Origin: Candidatus Zixiibacteriota bacterium
GTDB lineage: Bacteria > Zixibacteria > MSB-5A5 > RBG-16-43-9
NCBI GenBank assembly: GCA_029858245.1
Contig: JAOUFL010000016.1
Location: forward strand, 1-17,494
DNA: 17,494 nucleotides
Reading direction: 5' to 3'
The notes under the pieces are model-generated. The model had not been told where the DNA came from, made no database searches, and worked only from the letters and a program-made list of their open reading frames with translations. Positions 14,519-17,494 of the stretch are shown here, in pieces. Made by a program: the position numbers and the translations under genes. The first letter of the stretch is position 1, and each line of letters starts with the position of its first letter.

Positions 14519-17494
14519 ATGTATTTATCAATACTTCTTGATCTGGCAAAAAGGTCTTACAGCTTCTCTAAAATTGTTAAAGAATTAGAAGAAGGCAAAA
14601 GATTAATTTCTTTAACCGGGTTAACAGGTTCAGGAAAATCCTTTCTTTTAGCTTATATTGAGAAAACACTTAGCCTTCCATTGCTGGTCATCACCTATCA
14701 TCCAGAGGAGGCTGTAAAGTGTTTTGAGGATCTTCAAGCATTTTTGGGAGAAAATAAGGTCCTGCTTTTCCCCAGCCTGGAAATTTTACCCTATGAACTA
14801 CAAATTCCTCATTCTGAAGCCCTGGGCTCAAGACTTTTCTGTTTATACAGCTTATTATCCGGAAAAAACAAGGTGGTGGTCACTCCTATACGAGCTCTCC
14901 TGGAAAGAACCATTTCCAAAAAAGAGTTGATAGATAAAATAGTAGAATTAAAGATCGGGGACGAGTTCGAGATGGAAGAACTGATACGAAAGATATCCAT
15001 TCTGGGATTTAACAAGTTCCCCCAGGTAGAAGAAGTGGGAACTTATAGTCAAAGAGGTGGAATCCTGGATCTTTTCCCCTATACCTCAGAGAATCCATTA
15101 AGGGTAGAATTTTCTGGAGACAGAATAGAATCAATCAGGGAATTTTCTGTTTTCAACCAGAGAACCATCAATAAAAAAGAAGAGGTGATCATTCTGCCCA
15201 GAAGGGAATTTTACCTGAAAGATGAGGAGCTGGAAAGATACCTTAACACGATTGAGGAGAAAACAGCTCAAAAGATAAGAGAAAGGATCAACTATTACCA
15301 GGAGATACCGGGTTTGGAATGGATAGCACCTCTTTTTAATTTACCGCAAGGTGAACTTTTTGATTATCTGCCATCGGATAGCTTGCTTTTCTTAGATGAG
15401 CCTGAACTTATCAGGAGGGAAATAGATTATATCCAGGAAGAAACACAGAGAAGACATGAGAAATCAAACCTTGAAAAAGAGATCCTTCCAGCTCCTGCCT
15501 CGCTTTTCAGAGATAGTGATACCCTGGAGAAAAAACTAAGAAGTTTTAGAAAATTGGAATACTACTCACTGGGAATGCAGAAATTCGATTTCCATCTGGG
15601 TATGTCTGAACCGGAAAGCGATATCCCTGATTTTTCCCATTTGAAAAGGGTACTTAAAGAGAAAAAGAAAATAAATAAGAAAGTATATATCTTATGTGAG
15701 AATTCAGGTCAAAAGGGGAGATTAGAAGAACTCCTGGAAGAGGAATCCGAAGAAGTAGATTTTTTGATAGGAGATTTAAGCACGGGATTTATCTTCCCGG
15801 AATTGGAATTGCTGGTTCTGCCAGAGCATCAGCTCTTTCAGCGTTATTTCAGAAAAAGAAGAAAAAGGAAATTCAAAGAGGGATTACCGCTTTCTGCTTA
15901 CACCACCCTTTCCCCGGGAGATTTTGTGGTGCACTCCAATTACGGGATAGGGATATATACTGGTTTGGAAACCCTCCAGATCGATGGTAGAAAAAGGGAT
16001 TGCCTTCTTCTCGGGTATAAAGATGGTGATAAACTATATGTTCCGGTGGAGGAGTTTAATAGTATCCAGAAATTTGTAGGGAAAAACGGTGAACCAAACC
16101 TTTCCAAGTTAGGCTCGCTATTTTGGGAAAAAACGAAGGAGAAAACTAAAAAGGCTTTAATGGAAATGGCTTCCGGGCTGATAAAGCTTTATGCTGAGAG
16201 AAAAACAAGACCCGGATTTGCTTTCTCTGAGGATACTACCTGGCAGAAGGAGGTAGAGTCTTCTTTCATATACGAGGAAACCCCGGATCAGGTCGAATCG
16301 ATTGAGGTCATTAAAAAAGATATGGAAAAACCAGTACCTATGGATCGTTTAGTATGCGGGGATGTGGGTTATGGTAAGACCGAGGTAGCTATTAGAGCGG
16401 CTTTCAAATGCGTGATGGATTCAAAACAGGTTGCAGTTTTAGTCCCTACCACTATTTTAGCTCAACAGCATCATACCACTTTCACCGAGAGGTTAAAAGA
16501 TTACCCAGTTAGAATTGAGGTTTTATCACGCTTTAAATCTCGCAAAGAACAAAAACAGATCGTCGGAAATCTGGTAACGGGTAGAGTGGATATAGTTATC
16601 GGGACCCATCGATTACTTCAAAAAGATATAAAGTTTAAAGACTTAGGGCTCCTGATAATAGATGAAGAACAAAGATTCGGGGTAGTTCATAAAGAGAAAT
16701 TAAAGAAAATCAAAAGTACTGTGGATTGCCTGACCCTGACAGCAACTCCCATTCCCCGAACCTTACAGCTTTCCTTGTTTGGAGCAAAGGATATGTCAAT
16801 AATCAACACTCCTCCTAAGGACCGGTTACCTATTCAGACAATCGTTTCCCAGTTCACGGAGGAACTGATAGCTGAAGCCATTTTAAGGGAACTGGATCGA
16901 GGGGGACAGGTTTATTTCGTACACAATCGGGTGGAATCTATTGGCTCTATGTACAATTTCCTAAGGAAATTACTACCCAAGATAAGGATAGGAATAGCTC
17001 ATGGTCAAATGGAAGAGAAAGTCTTAGAAAAAGTTATGCTAGCTTTTTTAAGCGGAAAGTATGATTGTCTTCTTTCCACCAATATAATCGAATCAGGACT
17101 GGATATACCAGATGTTAATACTATTGTCATAAATCGGGCAGATAGATTTGGCCTGGCTCAACTCTACCAGCTCAGAGGAAGAGTGGGGAGGTCAAACCAT
17201 AAAGCTTATGCTTATCTTTTAGTGCCACCGTTCGGGGATTTAAACCCTAATGCTCGGAAAAGGGTGAGGGCAATTCAGCAATACACTGAGTTAGGCTCTG
17301 GATTTTATCTGGCTTTAAGGGATCTGGAAATCAGAGGAGCAGGGAATATTTTAGGTCCCCAACAGCACGGTTTTATTGAAGAGATTGGTTTTGACCTTTA
17401 TTGTCAGCTTCTGGAGGAAGCGGTTAAGGAGATAAAAGGAGAGGAGATAACAAAAGTCTCTAAGGTGAAACTGGAGATAGACTTAGACCTTTTT
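14519..17494 (+). CDS. mfd: Transcription-repair coupling factor Mfd (3' end outside window)
   Basis: The frame is open from ATG 14519 to the window end: 992 residues, with roughly the last 100-180 missing compared with typical Mfd. GGAGAG lies 10 bases upstream, and an in-frame stop (14498-14500) blocks earlier starts; GTG 14514 is in another frame that closes quickly. Domains: UvrB-like module (about 1-330, with GTYSQRGGILDLFP), linker, RNA-polymerase-interacting domain (from about 465, GDFVVHSNYGIGIY), then a RecG-like translocase with GDVGYGKTE (614-622), DEEQ (715-718), TATPIPRT, IESGLDIP and QLRGRVGRS, and the start of the TRCF domain. It displaces stalled RNA polymerase and recruits UvrA. 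Oddity: the N-terminal module keeps a full Walker A GLTGSGKS (34-41), normally degenerate in Mfd. Identification is certain. Confidence 0.97.
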   Translation, partial: MYLSILLDLAKRSYSFSKIVKELEEGKRLISLTGLTGSGKSFLLAYIEKTLSLPLLVITYHPEEAVKCFEDLQAFLGENKVLLFPSLEILPYELQIPHSEALGSRLFCLYSLLSGKNKVVVTPIRALLERTISKKELIDKIVELKIGDEFEMEELIRKISILGFNKFPQVEEVGTYSQRGGILDLFPYTSENPLRVEFSGDRIESIREFSVFNQRTINKKEEVIILPRREFYLKDEELERYLNTIEEKTAQKIRERINYYQEIPGLEWIAPLFNLPQGELFDYLPSDSLLFLDEPELIRREIDYIQEETQRRHEKSNLEKEILPAPASLFRDSDTLEKKLRSFRKLEYYSLGMQKFDFHLGMSEPESDIPDFSHLKRVLKEKKKINKKVYILCENSGQKGRLEELLEEESEEVDFLIGDLSTGFIFPELELLVLPEHQLFQRYFRKRRKRKFKEGLPLSAYTTLSPGDFVVHSNYGIGIYTGLETLQIDGRKRDCLLLGYKDGDKLYVPVEEFNSIQKFVGKNGEPNLSKLGSLFWEKTKEKTKKALMEMASGLIKLYAERKTRPGFAFSEDTTWQKEVESSFIYEETPDQVESIEVIKKDMEKPVPMDRLVCGDVGYGKTEVAIRAAFKCVMDSKQVAVLVPTTILAQQHHTTFTERLKDYPVRIEVLSRFKSRKEQKQIVGNLVTGRVDIVIGTHRLLQKDIKFKDLGLLIIDEEQRFGVVHKEKLKKIKSTVDCLTLTATPIPRTLQLSLFGAKDMSIINTPPKDRLPIQTIVSQFTEELIAEAILRELDRGGQVYFVHNRVESIGSMYNFLRKLLPKIRIGIAHGQMEEKVLEKVMLAFLSGKYDCLLSTNIIESGLDIPDVNTIVINRADRFGLAQLYQLRGRVGRSNHKAYAYLLVPPFGDLNPNARKRVRAIQQYTELGSGFYLALRDLEIRGAGNILGPQQHGFIEEIGFDLYCQLLEEAVKEIKGEEITKVSKVKLEIDLDLF

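Noticed and set aside
14724..15015. Two 68-codon frames (one on each strand) near the start of mfd
   Set aside because: Both lie inside the uninterrupted Mfd frame, which shows conserved domain motifs on both sides of them.

Overview
The window reads as a piece of a moderately low-GC, Gram-negative-type bacterial chromosome. Supporting signs are a lipobox lipoprotein, an HlyD-type periplasmic adaptor fused to a membrane protease, and a twin-arginine-like leader on a DUF362 protein. An archaeal-type pyruvoyl arginine decarboxylase next to a deoxyhypusine-synthase homologue, and short palindromes scattered between genes, fit an uncultured candidate-phylum bacterium (FCB-like lineages come to mind). 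I cannot name the phylum from the sequence alone.

Left half, minus strand (1-7448): one long operon read right to left from a near-consensus promoter at 7527-7555. Order: acyl carrier protein, AMP-forming acyl ligase, divergent NAD-synthetase-like ATP pyrophosphatase, WbpG-like N-acetyl sugar amidotransferase-type ATP pyrophosphatase, UDP-hexose(amine) C4-epimerase, DUF362 protein with export leader, and two alpha/beta-hydrolase-fold proteins, the last cut by the window edge. The carrier protein, ligase and hydrolase pair resemble the accessory set known beside exosortase-A systems, but no exosortase is visible here. With two amidotransferase-type enzymes and a sugar epimerase, the operon looks like a small pathway that activates an acid on a carrier protein and makes or modifies an amidated amino-sugar or glycoconjugate. 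The product is unknown. This is the best candidate here for an undescribed system.

Divergent intergenic region (7449-7763): promoters for both directions, an 18-bp palindrome midway between them, and three hairpins upstream of the plus-strand gene. Two of the hairpins differ only by compensatory base-pair changes.

Middle, plus strand (7764-11037): a PqqD-like/M50 metalloprotease/HlyD fusion; a promoter whose spacer contains A7 and C7 runs; an Ala-rich DUF4398-like lipoprotein; a 20-residue Lys/Cys microprotein with a strong ribosome binding site; and a strong intrinsic terminator.

Right part, plus strand (11121-14439): a polyamine operon of pyruvoyl-dependent arginine decarboxylase, deoxyhypusine-synthase-like (SpeY-type) enzyme and agmatinase, followed by a class I methyltransferase. 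The first three predict arginine to agmatine to putrescine to homospermidine. The window ends inside mfd (14519-17494), whose N-terminal UvrB-like domain carries an intact Walker A motif, which is unusual.
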